64,000 nucleotides of DNA from CAVYXA01 sp963846775 (GTDB lineage: Bacteria > Verrucomicrobiota > Verrucomicrobiia > Chthoniobacterales > UBA10450). Below the pieces are notes generated by a model. The model was not told the origin of the DNA and did not search any database. It was given only the letters and a program-made list of their open reading frames with translations. Where the stretch lies: positions 310,001-374,000 of the forward strand of contig CAWJXB010000006.1 in the NCBI GenBank assembly GCA_963846775.1, in the 5' to 3' direction. The translations under genes and the position numbers were made by a program. Numbering within the stretch: position 1 is the stretch's first letter; each line of letters starts with the position of its first letter. Of this stretch, positions 26,153-34,153 are shown piece after piece.

Positions 26153-27514
26153 ATGGCAGCGAAATTTATCCTCATCGGAAGTGGGCTGGCTGGTGGGTTG
26201 CTCGGGGCGTATCTCGGGCGGCGTGGATACGAGGTGGCCCTTTATGAGCGGCGACCGGATCCGCGCGCGGGGAATTTCGTCGGCGGGCGCTCGATTAATC
26301 TCGCGGTCTCAACCCGCGGGATTCATGCGCTGGAACAGCTCGGCATTGCCGAGGAAGTGATGCAGCACGCCATCCCGATGCGGGGGCGAATGATTCACGA
26401 TAAATCCGGGCGGCTCCACTTCGCTCCCTACGATGTCGATCCTAACAAGTGCATTAACTCGATCGGGCGCGCGGCGTTGAACACGGTGGTGATCGAAGCG
26501 GCCCAGCGTTATCCGAACGTGCGCGTCGTTTTCAATCATCGTTGCACCGATGTCGATCTGACCGAGGCGGTCTGCCATTTGGAAAGAACTGATGATGCTG
26601 TAGCGGCCGCTGTCTCAGCGGCAAATCCGGGAATGATTCAAGTGCGCGGCGATGCCGTCATCGGTGTTGATGGGGCTTTCTCAGCCGTCCGCCATGCCAT
26701 GCAGCGACGGCTCGACCGCTTCGATTACAACCAGAGTTATCTCGCCCACGGTTATAAGGAACTGTCGATCCTGCCGGGCCCGAACGGCTCGTGGCAGATG
26801 GAGAAAAACGCGCTCCACATCTGGCCCCGCAAAAGTTTCATGATGATCGCGCTGCCGAACCCCGACGGATCGTTCACCTGCACGTTGTTTTGGGAGTTTG
26901 AGGGCGCCCGCAGCTTCGCGACCACAAAAACCGACGACGACATCCGTCGGTTTTTCGATGAAGAATTTCCCGATGCCGTTCCGTTGATGCCGACGTTGTT
27001 GGAAGATTTTCGCGAAAACCCAACCGGCTCACTGGTCACGATCCGGTGCGGGCCGTGGTTCTATCGTGATAAGATCGCGCTCGTCGGCGATGCCGCCCAT
27101 GCCGTCGTCCCGTTTTACGGACAGGGAATGAACGCGGCGTTCGAAGATTGCGTCGTGCTCGATAAATGTTTGGCCGAGTTTCCCGACAACCGCGAACGCG
27201 CCTTCGCCGAATACTACGCGAGACGAAAAGAAAATGCCGACGCGCTGGCCGATCTCGCGATCGACAATTTCATCGAGATGCGCGACAAAACCGCGTCGAA
27301 AACTTTTCGAGCGAAAAAGAAGCTCGATCACCTGCTCGAAGGCTTACTTCCCGGCGTCTATTTACCTCTTTATGCGATGGTGACATTCACTCGGATGCCG
27401 TATGCCACTGCAGCCAAACGTGCCCGTTTCCAAGATCGGTTGGTTTACAGTGGTCTGACGTTTCTTTTGCTGACGGCTGCACTCGTTATGATTCGCCTGA
27501 TTTTCTTGGAGTGA
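26153..27514 (+). CDS. kmo: kynurenine 3-monooxygenase
   Basis: The 453-residue FAD enzyme hydroxylates kynurenine to 3-hydroxykynurenine, a step of the kynurenine route to NAD or of tryptophan breakdown. The FAD dinucleotide site GSGLAGG is at residues 9-15, followed by GRSINLAVSTRG (about 45-56), the signature of this family. LVGDAAHAVVPFYGQGMNAAFED lies near 305-327. The C-terminus has a hydrophobic segment (GLTFLLLTAALVMIRLIFL), consistent with the membrane-attached form. No other kynurenine pathway gene is in the window. The start ATG has weak upstream Shine-Dalgarno signal. Confidence 0.93.
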   Translation: MAAKFILIGSGLAGGLLGAYLGRRGYEVALYERRPDPRAGNFVGGRSINLAVSTRGIHALEQLGIAEEVMQHAIPMRGRMIHDKSGRLHFAPYDVDPNKCINSIGRAALNTVVIEAAQRYPNVRVVFNHRCTDVDLTEAVCHLERTDDAVAAAVSAANPGMIQVRGDAVIGVDGAFSAVRHAMQRRLDRFDYNQSYLAHGYKELSILPGPNGSWQMEKNALHIWPRKSFMMIALPNPDGSFTCTLFWEFEGARSFATTKTDDDIRRFFDEEFPDAVPLMPTLLEDFRENPTGSLVTIRCGPWFYRDKIALVGDAAHAVVPFYGQGMNAAFEDCVVLDKCLAEFPDNRERAFAEYYARRKENADALADLAIDNFIEMRDKTASKTFRAKKKLDHLLEGLLPGVYLPLYAMVTFTRMPYATAAKRARFQDRLVYSGLTFLLLTAALVMIRLIFLE

Positions 27515-27628
27515 TGGAGTATTGGAGTATTGGGCAAAGAGCAACGGCCTACTCCAGCACCCCCCTACTTCACCACCCCGGTCTCAAATGCCCTTGGCAG
27601 ATGGCGCGGGACAGATAAAGTCCTGCAA

Positions 27629-28216
27629 ATGATTCCCGCGATTCTGCTTATCGTCTCGGCCGTCGCTTATCGTATCGCGACGGGGCTCCTGATTACCTCC
27701 GGCTCGGGCTGGCTGTCGAACTTCGCGCCGCTGGCTGCCATCGTTCTTTGCAGCGCGGCCTACCTGCCAACGAAATATAAATTCACGTTGCCATTTATCG
27801 CGCTGTTCGCCTCGGACGTTGTCCTCAATCGGCATTACGGTTTTCCAATTGTCGATCTTCATGTCTTCTCGCACTACATCGCGTTTGCGTTGGTCGGCCT
27901 GATCGGTTTCGCCTTGCGCCATCGCGCGTCGCTCAAAACGCTCCTGCCCGCTTCAATTGTAGGATCGACAATCTTTTACGTCTTCACCAACGCCTTTGCC
28001 TGGCTAACTGATCCCGGTTACGTAAAAACTTTTGGCGGCCTGATCCAGGCGCTCACCGTCGGGCTTCCGCAATTCAGCGCCACTCCAAGTTGGATGTTTT
28101 TCCGTAACTCGCTCCTGAGCGATCTCTTCTTTACTGCTCTCTTCGTTCTGTGCATGAACCTTGGCCGCAAACCCGCGCCTGCCCGCGAGGAAGCGGCCCT
28201 GCCTCGCCTCGCCTAA
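27629..28216 (+). CDS. DUF6580-like polytopic membrane protein
   Basis: The protein has about 195 residues from ATG 27629 and 5-6 membrane segments (IPAILLIVSAVAYRI, LAAIVLCSAAYL, FIALFASDVVL, YIAFALVGLIGFAL, VGSTIFYVFTNAFAWL, LFFTALFVLCMNL). It carries the LHVFSHY and NAFAWLTDP features seen in the DUF6580 family of small bacterial membrane proteins. An upstream start at 27530 would read through a pentamer-rich intergenic repeat (ATGGAGTATTGG) and is rejected. The function is unknown; similarity to ECF-transporter S components is only structural. The stop lies seven bases before the pdhA start, suggesting cotranscription with the PDH genes. Confidence 0.7.
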   Translation: MIPAILLIVSAVAYRIATGLLITSGSGWLSNFAPLAAIVLCSAAYLPTKYKFTLPFIALFASDVVLNRHYGFPIVDLHVFSHYIAFALVGLIGFALRHRASLKTLLPASIVGSTIFYVFTNAFAWLTDPGYVKTFGGLIQALTVGLPQFSATPSWMFFRNSLLSDLFFTALFVLCMNLGRKPAPAREEAALPRLA

Positions 28217-28223
28217 CAATCCG

Positions 28224-29186
28224 ATGCAGCGGCCCGAGCCACGCGACGAGGTCGAGATGCTCGCGCTGATGCTGTTGATCCGCCGCTTCGAAGAGCGCGC
28301 GAGCCAGCAGTATCAAGCGCAGAAGATCGGTGGATTTTGTCATCTTTACATCGGCCAGGAAGCCGTGGTGGTCGGCGCGGTAGCGGCTGTGCGCGATGAC
28401 GATTACATCATTACCGCCTATCGGGATCACGGCCATGCCCTGGCCCGCGGCACGAGCGCCAATGCCTGTATGGCCGAACTTTTCGGCAAAGAAACCGGCT
28501 GCTCGCGCGGCCTCGGCGGTTCGATGCATTTTTTCGACAAGAAAAATCACATGTACGGCGGGCACGCCATTGTCGGCGCACACGTGCCGCTGGCGGCAGG
28601 AATGGCGTTCGCGTCGAAATATCGCGGCGAAGATCGCGTGACGCTGTGTTTTTTCGGGGATGGCGCGATTAACCAAGGCTCATTCCACGAAGCGCTCAAC
28701 CTGATTGCGCTTTACAAATTGCCAGTCGTTCTAGTCTGCGAGAACAATCTCTTCGCCATGGGCACGTCAGTGAAAAGATCGACATCACTCAAGCAGATCG
28801 TCGACCGCGCCGAAGGCTATGATATTCCCGGCGAAATTGTCGATGGAATGAACTTTCGCGAAGTGCGCGATAAACTTTCCGAGATCGTCGCTTCCATCCG
28901 CAAAGATCGGCATCCGGCATTTGTCGAAGCACGCACGTATCGTTATCGAGGACATTCGATGTCGGATCCGGCCAGTTATCGGACAAAAGAGGAGCTGGAA
29001 AAATATCGGCTCGACGACCCGATCACACGCCTGCGCGCGCAGCTTACCCGAGAAGGCAAGCTGACCAACGAAGAGTTCGACCGGATTGACAAAAAAGCCA
29101 AGGAAACCGTGCTGGCGGCGGTAAAATTCGCCGAGGAAAGTCCCGAGCTGCCGCTCGAAAAACTTTACGATTATGTATATGCCTAA
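28224..29186 (+). CDS. pdhA: pyruvate dehydrogenase E1 component subunit alpha
   Basis: The E1-alpha subunit decarboxylates pyruvate with thiamine diphosphate in the PDH complex. The ThDP motif GDGAINQGSFHEALN starts near residue 148 and ends with the conserved ENN. The substrate-channel stretch GGSMHFF is near 90. I chose ATG 28224 (MQRPEPRDEV), which gives 320 residues. The frame is open upstream to 28161 only through the previous gene's coding sequence. Partner genes pdhB and pdhC follow. A branched-chain or acetoin dehydrogenase E1 would look similar, but the alpha-beta-E2 order and sequence favour PDH. Confidence 0.9.
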   Translation: MQRPEPRDEVEMLALMLLIRRFEERASQQYQAQKIGGFCHLYIGQEAVVVGAVAAVRDDDYIITAYRDHGHALARGTSANACMAELFGKETGCSRGLGGSMHFFDKKNHMYGGHAIVGAHVPLAAGMAFASKYRGEDRVTLCFFGDGAINQGSFHEALNLIALYKLPVVLVCENNLFAMGTSVKRSTSLKQIVDRAEGYDIPGEIVDGMNFREVRDKLSEIVASIRKDRHPAFVEARTYRYRGHSMSDPASYRTKEELEKYRLDDPITRLRAQLTREGKLTNEEFDRIDKKAKETVLAAVKFAEESPELPLEKLYDYVYA

Positions 29187-29201
29187 AGCCGAATCTGCCG
29201 C

Positions 29202-29226
29202 GGCCCCGAAAGTTTTCGGGGTCGCC
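29202..29226 (+). terminator. terminator-like hairpin, repeated element copy 2
   Basis: GGCCCCGAA-AGTT-TTCGGGG followed by TCGCCG occurs 15 bases after the pdhA stop. It shares both stem and flanks with the hairpin at 15631 but has a weaker T-run (GTTTG). Being inside the pdh operon, it may attenuate rather than end transcription. Confidence 0.5.
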
Positions 29227-29279
29227 GTTTGTCGTAAGCCAGTTTGCGACGCTCATAGAGCGCCGCTCTAGCGAGGCTC

Positions 29280-30263
29280 ATGAGAGAGATCACCTATCGC
29301 CAAGCTTTGAATGAAGCGCTTGCGGAAGAACTCGAGCGCGACCCGGACGTTTTTCTGATGGGCGAAGAAGTGGCCGAATACCACGGCGCTTACAAAGTGA
29401 GCCAGGGCTTGCTCGAGCGATTCGGCCCGAACCGAATCGTCGATACTCCCATCAGCGAAAATGGGTTCGCCGGCCTCGGCGTTGGCGCGGCGATGGTCGG
29501 GCTGCGCCCGGTCATCGAATTCATGACGTTTAGTTTTTCGCTCGTCGCATTCGATCAGGTCGTGAACAACGCGCCCAACATGCTGACGATGTCCGGCGGC
29601 CAATTCAACATCCCGATCACATTCCGCGGCCCGAACGGCCCGGCCCATCAGCTCGCCGCGACCCACTCGCATGCGACCGAAAATTTTTACGCCAGCGTGC
29701 CGGGCTTGAAAGTTTGCACCCCAGCCACGCCGCGCGACGCGAAAGGCCTGCTCAAAACCGCGATCCGTGATGACAATCCCGTGCTCGTGCTGGAGGCCGA
29801 GCTGCTTTACAGCTCGAAAGGCATGGTCGAACCGCTTGATCGCGAATTGCTCATCCCGCTCGGCCAAGCCGAAGTGAAACGCGAAGGGAGCGACGTTTCC
29901 ATCATTTGTTATGCGCAGACCGTCCCGCTCGCGCTGGCCACGGCAGAAAAACTGGAGGAAGAAGATATTTCTGCCGAGATTGTCGATCTTCGCTCGATCA
30001 AACCGCTGGATGAACAGACGATTTATAACTCGGTGACCAAGACTCATCGCGTCGTGATTGTCGAACAAGATCGCCCTTATTGCGGCGTCGGCGGCGAAAT
30101 TTGTTACCGGATCCAAAAAAACATCTTTGATGAGCTCGATGCACCCATCTTGCGCGTATCACAAGAAGATGTCCCGATTCCGTACAACGAGCGCCTCGAA
30201 AAAGCTGTCTTGCCAAATGCCGATAAACTCATCGACGCGGTAAAAAAGGTTTGTTACTCATGA
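29280..30263 (+). CDS. pdhB: pyruvate dehydrogenase E1 component subunit beta
   Basis: The 327-residue E1-beta subunit forms the heterotetrameric E1 with PdhA. It begins REITYRQALNEALAEEL with FLMGEEVAEYHGAYKVS at about 20-41. The conserved SENGFAGLGVGAA is near 57-69 and the RGPNGPAHQLAATHSH surface near 117-132; the C-terminal transketolase fold ends VPIPYN. It lies between pdhA and pdhC with gaps of 93 and 69 bases. The length and motifs are normal. Confidence 0.93.
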   Translation: MREITYRQALNEALAEELERDPDVFLMGEEVAEYHGAYKVSQGLLERFGPNRIVDTPISENGFAGLGVGAAMVGLRPVIEFMTFSFSLVAFDQVVNNAPNMLTMSGGQFNIPITFRGPNGPAHQLAATHSHATENFYASVPGLKVCTPATPRDAKGLLKTAIRDDNPVLVLEAELLYSSKGMVEPLDRELLIPLGQAEVKREGSDVSIICYAQTVPLALATAEKLEEEDISAEIVDLRSIKPLDEQTIYNSVTKTHRVVIVEQDRPYCGVGGEICYRIQKNIFDELDAPILRVSQEDVPIPYNERLEKAVLPNADKLIDAVKKVCYS

Positions 30264-30332
30264 AGCAGGGTTCAGGTTTCGGGATTCAGGTTTCAGACGA
30301 CACCCCGGCATCGGACTTCGTCATTTCTCCGT

Positions 30333-31628
30333 ATGCCTGAGCTCCAGATGCCCAAATTGAGCGACACGATGACGGAGGGAACCCTCGTCACGTGGAAAAA
30401 GAAGAAGGGGGACAAAGTTTCCGCCGGCGAAGTGTTAGCCGAGATCGAGACTGATAAGGCGACGATGGAATGGGAATCTCCCGAGGACGGGATTCTGACC
30501 GAAATTTATGTCGAGGAAGGCGGCAAAGTGAATGTCGGCGACAAGATCGCGTTCATCGGTGAGAAAGGCGAGGAAGCACGCAAAACGGAAGCGAAGCCGA
30601 AAGAAGAAAAGGAAAAACAAAAGGAAACGGAAAAGCCCGCGCCGGCGAAAGCTGAAGAGAAAGAAACTGCGCGGCCGCAGCAAGGGAAAGAGGAAAAGGC
30701 TCAGCTGGAAAAGAAAGCGGTCGAGCCAAGGGAGCCAGCACGAGAACCGTCACACGACGAAGAGCGAGTGAAAGCGTCGCCCGTCGCGCGTCGAATTGCG
30801 GCCGAACTCGGTGTCGATCTTGCCCATGTTAAGGGCACAGGCCCAGAAGGTCGAGTCACTGAGACGGATGTGCGGACGGCGGCGAAACGTCCTTCCCAGC
30901 CGGTGTCATCGGCGCCGGCTACGGTAAAGTTAGGCCCGGGCGCGCGGATTCAACTTTCCGGGATGCGCAAGATCATTGCCCAACGCCTGGTCGAAAGTCT
31001 CGGACCGGTTCCGCATTTTTATCTCACGATCAACATCGACGCTGGTCCGCTGATGGCCGCGCGCGCGGAGTTAAAAGCCGCGGGTGAAGAAAGCGATGCG
31101 GCCAAGATCACGGTTAACGATTTCGTGTTAAAAGCCACCGTGGAAGCCGCAGTCAAGGTGCCGAAAGCAAATGCTTCGTTCGACGGCGATGCGCTCGTGC
31201 AATACGCCGATGTCGATCTTGGCATCGCGGTCGCGATCGATGACGGCTTGCTCACGCCCGTCATTCGCGCCGCCCAGACGAAATCGCTGCGCGAGATCAG
31301 CGCGCTGGCAAAAGATCTGGCGAGCCGCGCCCGAAACAAAAGAATGAAGCCTGAGGAATTCCAAGGCGGCACATTCACCGTCTCAAATCTTGGTGGAATG
31401 GGGATCGACAGCTTCTCAGCCGTGATCAATCCACCGCAAGGTTTCATTCTTGCCGTCGGCAAGATCACCAAGGTTCCGGTGACGGATGATTGCGACCAGA
31501 TCGTCGCCGGCCATCGCATGTCGATCACGATGAGCTGCGATCATCGTGTCATCGACGGTGCGCTCGGCGCGCAGTATCTCAGGGAACTCCGTCATTTGCT
31601 GGAGAATCCCGCCTTGTTGCTGGTTTGA
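30333..31628 (+). CDS. pdhC: pyruvate dehydrogenase E2, dihydrolipoamide acetyltransferase
   Basis: This 431-residue E2 core has one lipoyl domain (residues 1-80, lipoylated Lys42 in ETDKATMEW). An extreme Lys/Glu linker follows (about 83-140, long runs of EEKEK type). Next come a peripheral subunit-binding domain (about 147-182, SPVARRIAAELGVDL) and the catalytic CAT domain, with SCDHRVIDGA near residue 403 holding the active-site His and Asp. The linker is far more charged than the usual Ala/Pro linker. The E3 gene (lpd) is not in the window. A terminal inverted-repeat element begins 12 bases past the stop. Confidence 0.94.
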   Translation: MPELQMPKLSDTMTEGTLVTWKKKKGDKVSAGEVLAEIETDKATMEWESPEDGILTEIYVEEGGKVNVGDKIAFIGEKGEEARKTEAKPKEEKEKQKETEKPAPAKAEEKETARPQQGKEEKAQLEKKAVEPREPAREPSHDEERVKASPVARRIAAELGVDLAHVKGTGPEGRVTETDVRTAAKRPSQPVSSAPATVKLGPGARIQLSGMRKIIAQRLVESLGPVPHFYLTINIDAGPLMAARAELKAAGEESDAAKITVNDFVLKATVEAAVKVPKANASFDGDALVQYADVDLGIAVAIDDGLLTPVIRAAQTKSLREISALAKDLASRARNKRMKPEEFQGGTFTVSNLGGMGIDSFSAVINPPQGFILAVGKITKVPVTDDCDQIVAGHRMSITMSCDHRVIDGALGAQYLRELRHLLENPALLLV

Positions 31629-31639
31629 CGGATGCGCGG

Positions 31640-31708
31640 TTTGGAGTGCGGCGATCCCGCGACTGCGGGACCGCTTTAGAAAGCGCAGACATGTCTGCGC
31701 ACTCCAAA
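31640..31708 (+). repeat. inverted-repeat element with TTTGGAGTGCG termini, copy 2
   Basis: This is a 69-base element with the same perfect 11-base inverted ends as 18067-18128 and an interior GCAGACATGTCTGCGC palindrome. It again stands immediately behind a plus-strand stop codon, here pdhC. Confidence 0.75.
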
Positions 31709-31744
31709 TAACGGCGCAAGACGTGCGCACACAGCGGCCGCGCA

Positions 31745-32206
31745 CTACCCAGATGTGGTCTCCCAGATCATGAAATCGTCCAGCGATTGCTTTGCTTTCG
31801 CGACGGCGAAATCGACGACCGTGGCGTCATCGATATAGCCGAGGAACGGAATTTCATCTGGGATCAGATCGAACGGATCAACGAAGTAATTTAGCGCCGC
31901 TAGGATCGACAAGAGGACGTCTTCCGAAACCTCCCGGTATTGGCCGTGCCCATGCGCGTGCGCCAGACGCAACATTGTTTGGAGATACGGCCAGTTCTCG
32001 CCGAATGCGTCTTTCGGCACCGACGCAGCTTTTTCAGCGGCCTTCTCAACGAGCTGACGCAGACGCTTCGGATCGTTCGCGAACAATTTTGCATTGCGTT
32101 CCGCGCGCGCGAAGGCCTCGCTTCTCAGAGCGGCTTTCCGGCGCTGCGTTCTCTTACCCAGATCAGCCAATTTCTTTCTTTTCATCGCATCCTTTCTTCC
32201 TCCCAA
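31745..32206 (-). CDS. DUF1232 (YkvA-type) protein
   Basis: The 153-residue protein ends in a DUF1232 domain, recognised by the ILAALNYFVDPFDLIPDEIP stretch followed by FLGYIDDATVV (about 106-136). The N-terminal half is strongly basic and helical (KRKKLADLGKRTQRRKAALR). Family members are small, often membrane-anchored, proteins of unknown function; here there is no clear membrane helix. The start could also be Met8 at 32185, which lacks the GGRKDA tail. It lies convergent to pdhC. Confidence 0.78.
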   Translation of the reverse strand: MGGRKDAMKRKKLADLGKRTQRRKAALRSEAFARAERNAKLFANDPKRLRQLVEKAAEKAASVPKDAFGENWPYLQTMLRLAHAHGHGQYREVSEDVLLSILAALNYFVDPFDLIPDEIPFLGYIDDATVVDFAVAKAKQSLDDFMIWETTSG

Positions 32207-32230
32207 TCATAAGCGCTCCAGCTCCGCATC

Positions 32231-32590
32231 CTACTGTTCTTCGTGTGGTTTTTGGGTCGGAGCGGCTGCCGTGTAGGCAAACTTGCGTCTCCGGATGAGC
32301 ATGAGGTTGCGAATGTAAATCATGGAGTTCGGTAGATACGCGAGAATCCCAACTGGATCGCGTCGAAAAACAAAATAAAGGCACATGATGACGCTGCCGG
32401 CGATGCTCCAGTACCAAAACGACACCGGGATGATACTCTCTCCCTGGCGCTCGGAGGCGAACCATTGCACCAGAAACCGCATCGAGAAGATCGCGTTTCC
32501 AATGAGACCGAGAATGACGAGATAATTCCAATCGAGACCGAGGAACCGGTGTTCCTGGCCAAACCACGTCACGGCAATAATTGCATTCAT
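32231..32590 (-). CDS. lipid-A-disaccharide synthase N-terminal domain-like membrane protein
   Basis: This protein of about 119 residues from ATG 32590 (MNAIIAVTWFGQEHRF) has three or four membrane segments, and its GNAIFSMRFLVQWFASER stretch followed by VIPVSFWYWSIAGS-like sequence is the hallmark of the LAB_N (lipid A biosynthesis N-terminal) domain. Alone, this domain is common next to glycosyltransferases and is thought to be membrane-associated in lipid A or polyprenyl-glycan metabolism. The upstream open part (to 32689) reads through a TGACTGCTTAAAGCAGTCA repeat and is excluded. The exact role is unknown. Confidence 0.8.
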   Translation of the reverse strand: MNAIIAVTWFGQEHRFLGLDWNYLVILGLIGNAIFSMRFLVQWFASERQGESIIPVSFWYWSIAGSVIMCLYFVFRRDPVGILAYLPNSMIYIRNLMLIRRRKFAYTAAAPTQKPHEEQ

Positions 32591-32669
32591 AAGAGATGGA
32601 GTGCTGTTTAACGCTTGGGCCTCGATTCTACAAGAGAGAGCTTTCGAACCACCGCGCCCAGCTTCACGC

Positions 32670-32688
32670 TGACTGCTTAAAGCAGTCA
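32670..32688. repeat. 19-bp palindrome TGACTGCTTAAAGCAGTCA, copy 1
   Basis: Perfect palindrome (9+1+9) upstream of the divergent LAB_N and wHTH genes. Identical copies lie at 32755-32773 and 33237-33255. Confidence 0.85.
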
Positions 32689-32752
32689 CTTTAACAGAAT
32701 GTTTTCTTGAATTTCGCTAGATTGAAAGACCACTCGAATGTTGCGGTTGGAG

Positions 32753-32775
32753 CTTGACTGCTTAAAGCAGTCAAG
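32753..32775. repeat. 19-bp palindrome, copy 2 (extended)
   Basis: The same TGACTGCTTAAAGCAGTCA at 32755-32773, extended by two more paired bases on each side to 23 bp. It is centred about 46 bases before the chosen wHTH start codon, a place where a repressor could act. Confidence 0.85.
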
Positions 32776-32809
32776 CCTAGAAATTCCCTTTTCGAAAAGA
32801 CGAATCACA

Positions 32810-33247
32810 ATGCGGGCTGGAACACAGGTTTCTGCTGATCGCGCTCTCTTGGATGTTCTTTTTCCGAGAGTGCGTGCGGAGATTCTGAGATTGCTCCTTT
32901 CGACGCCGCCGAAGCAATATTACGTGCGGGAGTTAGCGAGAATGACCGGGTTGGCCCTTTGCACGATTCAGGATGAGCTGCGGAAGCTCAGCGCAGTTGG
33001 CATTATCGTCAGTTCGACACGACCTCAGCGGCGATTCTACAAAGCGAATACTGATCACCCGTTGTTTCACGAGCTCATTCGAATGGTGAATTTAAGCGAG
33101 CGACTTCCGCGCACAAAGCACTCGGTTTTATATCGGAAAAGGAAATCGAGCGGCCGCACAAAAGTGGCACGAAGCAAAAACATCAAGTTGCCACCAAACC
33201 GTGCATTAAACTGGCGTCTGTTTTCGCGGAAGAAGTTGACTGCTTAA
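32810..33247 (+). CDS. winged-helix transcriptional regulator
   Basis: This 145-residue protein from ATG 32810 (MRAGTQVSADRALLDVLFP) is a winged helix-turn-helix regulator of the ArsR-like group. The DNA-binding unit runs through PKQYYVRELARMTGLALCTIQDELRKL and GIIVSSTRPQRRFYKAN (about 40-85), followed by a very basic tail. The longer frame from 32738 would include palindrome copy 2 as LDCLKQSS and is rejected. Copies of the same 19-bp palindrome stand upstream and on its stop codon, which makes autoregulation an attractive but untested idea. No ligand-binding cysteines are seen. Confidence 0.72.
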   Translation: MRAGTQVSADRALLDVLFPRVRAEILRLLLSTPPKQYYVRELARMTGLALCTIQDELRKLSAVGIIVSSTRPQRRFYKANTDHPLFHELIRMVNLSERLPRTKHSVLYRKRKSSGRTKVARSKNIKLPPNRALNWRLFSRKKLTA

Positions 33248-33255
33248 AGCAGTCA
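33237..33255. repeat. 19-bp palindrome, copy 3 on the stop codon
   Basis: TGACTGCTTAAAGCAGTCA again; the TAA stop of the wHTH gene is inside the element, so the last residues (KLTA) are encoded by it. Confidence 0.85.
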
Positions 33256-33296
33256 ATCTGCCCGGATTGTAGAGAAGGGTTGTTAGTCCGCGCGTC

Positions 33297-34130
33297 TTAA
33301 GAAATACGAGACTGTGCGCGTTCTGCCGTTGAATCGAGCGAGATTACATCGCTCGACTCGGCGAGTTCGTACCGGATTTTTCTTGATTTCATCCAGCGCA
33401 CCCCCATCAGGTCACGAAAAGACTTGAACAAACGATTCCAGACGCCGTAATGACCCGTGCCCGAAAAGCGCGGATTGGTGGACACCGGGACTTCTGCCAC
33501 GCTAAAGCCTTCCATCTTGATTAGCGTTGGAAGAAAACGGTGCGCGCCGTTGAAGAATCTTACGTTGGCGATGCACTCGCGCTTGAAGACGCGATAGGTG
33601 CAGCCAGCATCGGTGATATTTTCGCCGGACAGTTTGTTGCGGACCCAATTGGCGATGCGCGACGATGCGATACGCACCCAACTGTCGCCCTCAGCACGCG
33701 ACTGCACGCGCGTGCCGCACACGCAATCGGCACGCCTGAGCGCACCGAGCATGGCCGGTAAATCCTTTGGATCGTTCTGCAAATCGGCATCGAGCGTTGC
33801 GATGTAACGGCCGCACGCGATTTGCATTCCGGCCCAGCTCGCGGCCGATTCGCCGCAATTGAACTCAAAACGCTGAATCCTCAGACGTGGATCGTTCGCT
33901 GCAAGTTGTCTTAGCACCTCCCATGAATTGTCGATGCTGGAATCGTCCGTGATCACAACCTCGTAATTCAGCCCTAACGGATCAAGGACCGCATGGATGG
34001 CCTTGAGCAACGGCTCCAGATTTTTTTCCTCGTTATGACACGGGATAACAAGACTTAATTCCAATATGCGAGAATGATTGGGCGCCGACGGCGCGGACGC
34101 CCTCCAGGATTCGTGTTCATTCGTGTCCAT
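33297..34130 (-). CDS. family 2 glycosyltransferase (dolichol-phosphate-mannose-synthase-like)
   Basis: The protein has up to 277 residues and a GT-A fold transferase of the DPM1/ArnC group. It starts LSLVIPCHNEEKNLEPLL, has the nucleotide-binding TDDSSIDNSWEVL near 60 and the metal-binding DADLQNDP near 112-119. No C-terminal membrane pair is present, which favours a soluble polyprenyl-phosphate glycosyltransferase. The first eight residues, MDTNEHES, are read from a dispersed CACGAATG-type repeat and are unlikely to be native; a TTG near 34060 (LELSLVIP) is an alternative start. It ends the operon of aminotransferase and Gfo/Idh oxidoreductase genes, suggesting modified-sugar attachment. 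Confidence 0.85.
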   Translation of the reverse strand: MDTNEHESWRASAPSAPNHSRILELSLVIPCHNEEKNLEPLLKAIHAVLDPLGLNYEVVITDDSSIDNSWEVLRQLAANDPRLRIQRFEFNCGESAASWAGMQIACGRYIATLDADLQNDPKDLPAMLGALRRADCVCGTRVQSRAEGDSWVRIASSRIANWVRNKLSGENITDAGCTYRVFKRECIANVRFFNGAHRFLPTLIKMEGFSVAEVPVSTNPRFSGTGHYGVWNRLFKSFRDLMGVRWMKSRKIRYELAESSDVISLDSTAERAQSRIS

Positions 34131-34141
34131 TCGTGGTTAAC
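34109..34141. repeat. dispersed CACGAAT repeat, copy 1
   Basis: The sequence reads TAACCACGAATGGACACGAA and then TGAACACGAATC on the minus strand. A second copy with two differences is at 54451-54481. It supplies the apparent start codon of the GT2 gene. Confidence 0.7.
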
Positions 34142-34153
34142 AATCTCGAGTCG

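Noticed and set aside
32600..33260. CRISPR-like array from three repeated palindromes
   Set aside because: Only three copies at irregular spacing (85 and 482 bases); no cas genes and no spacers.
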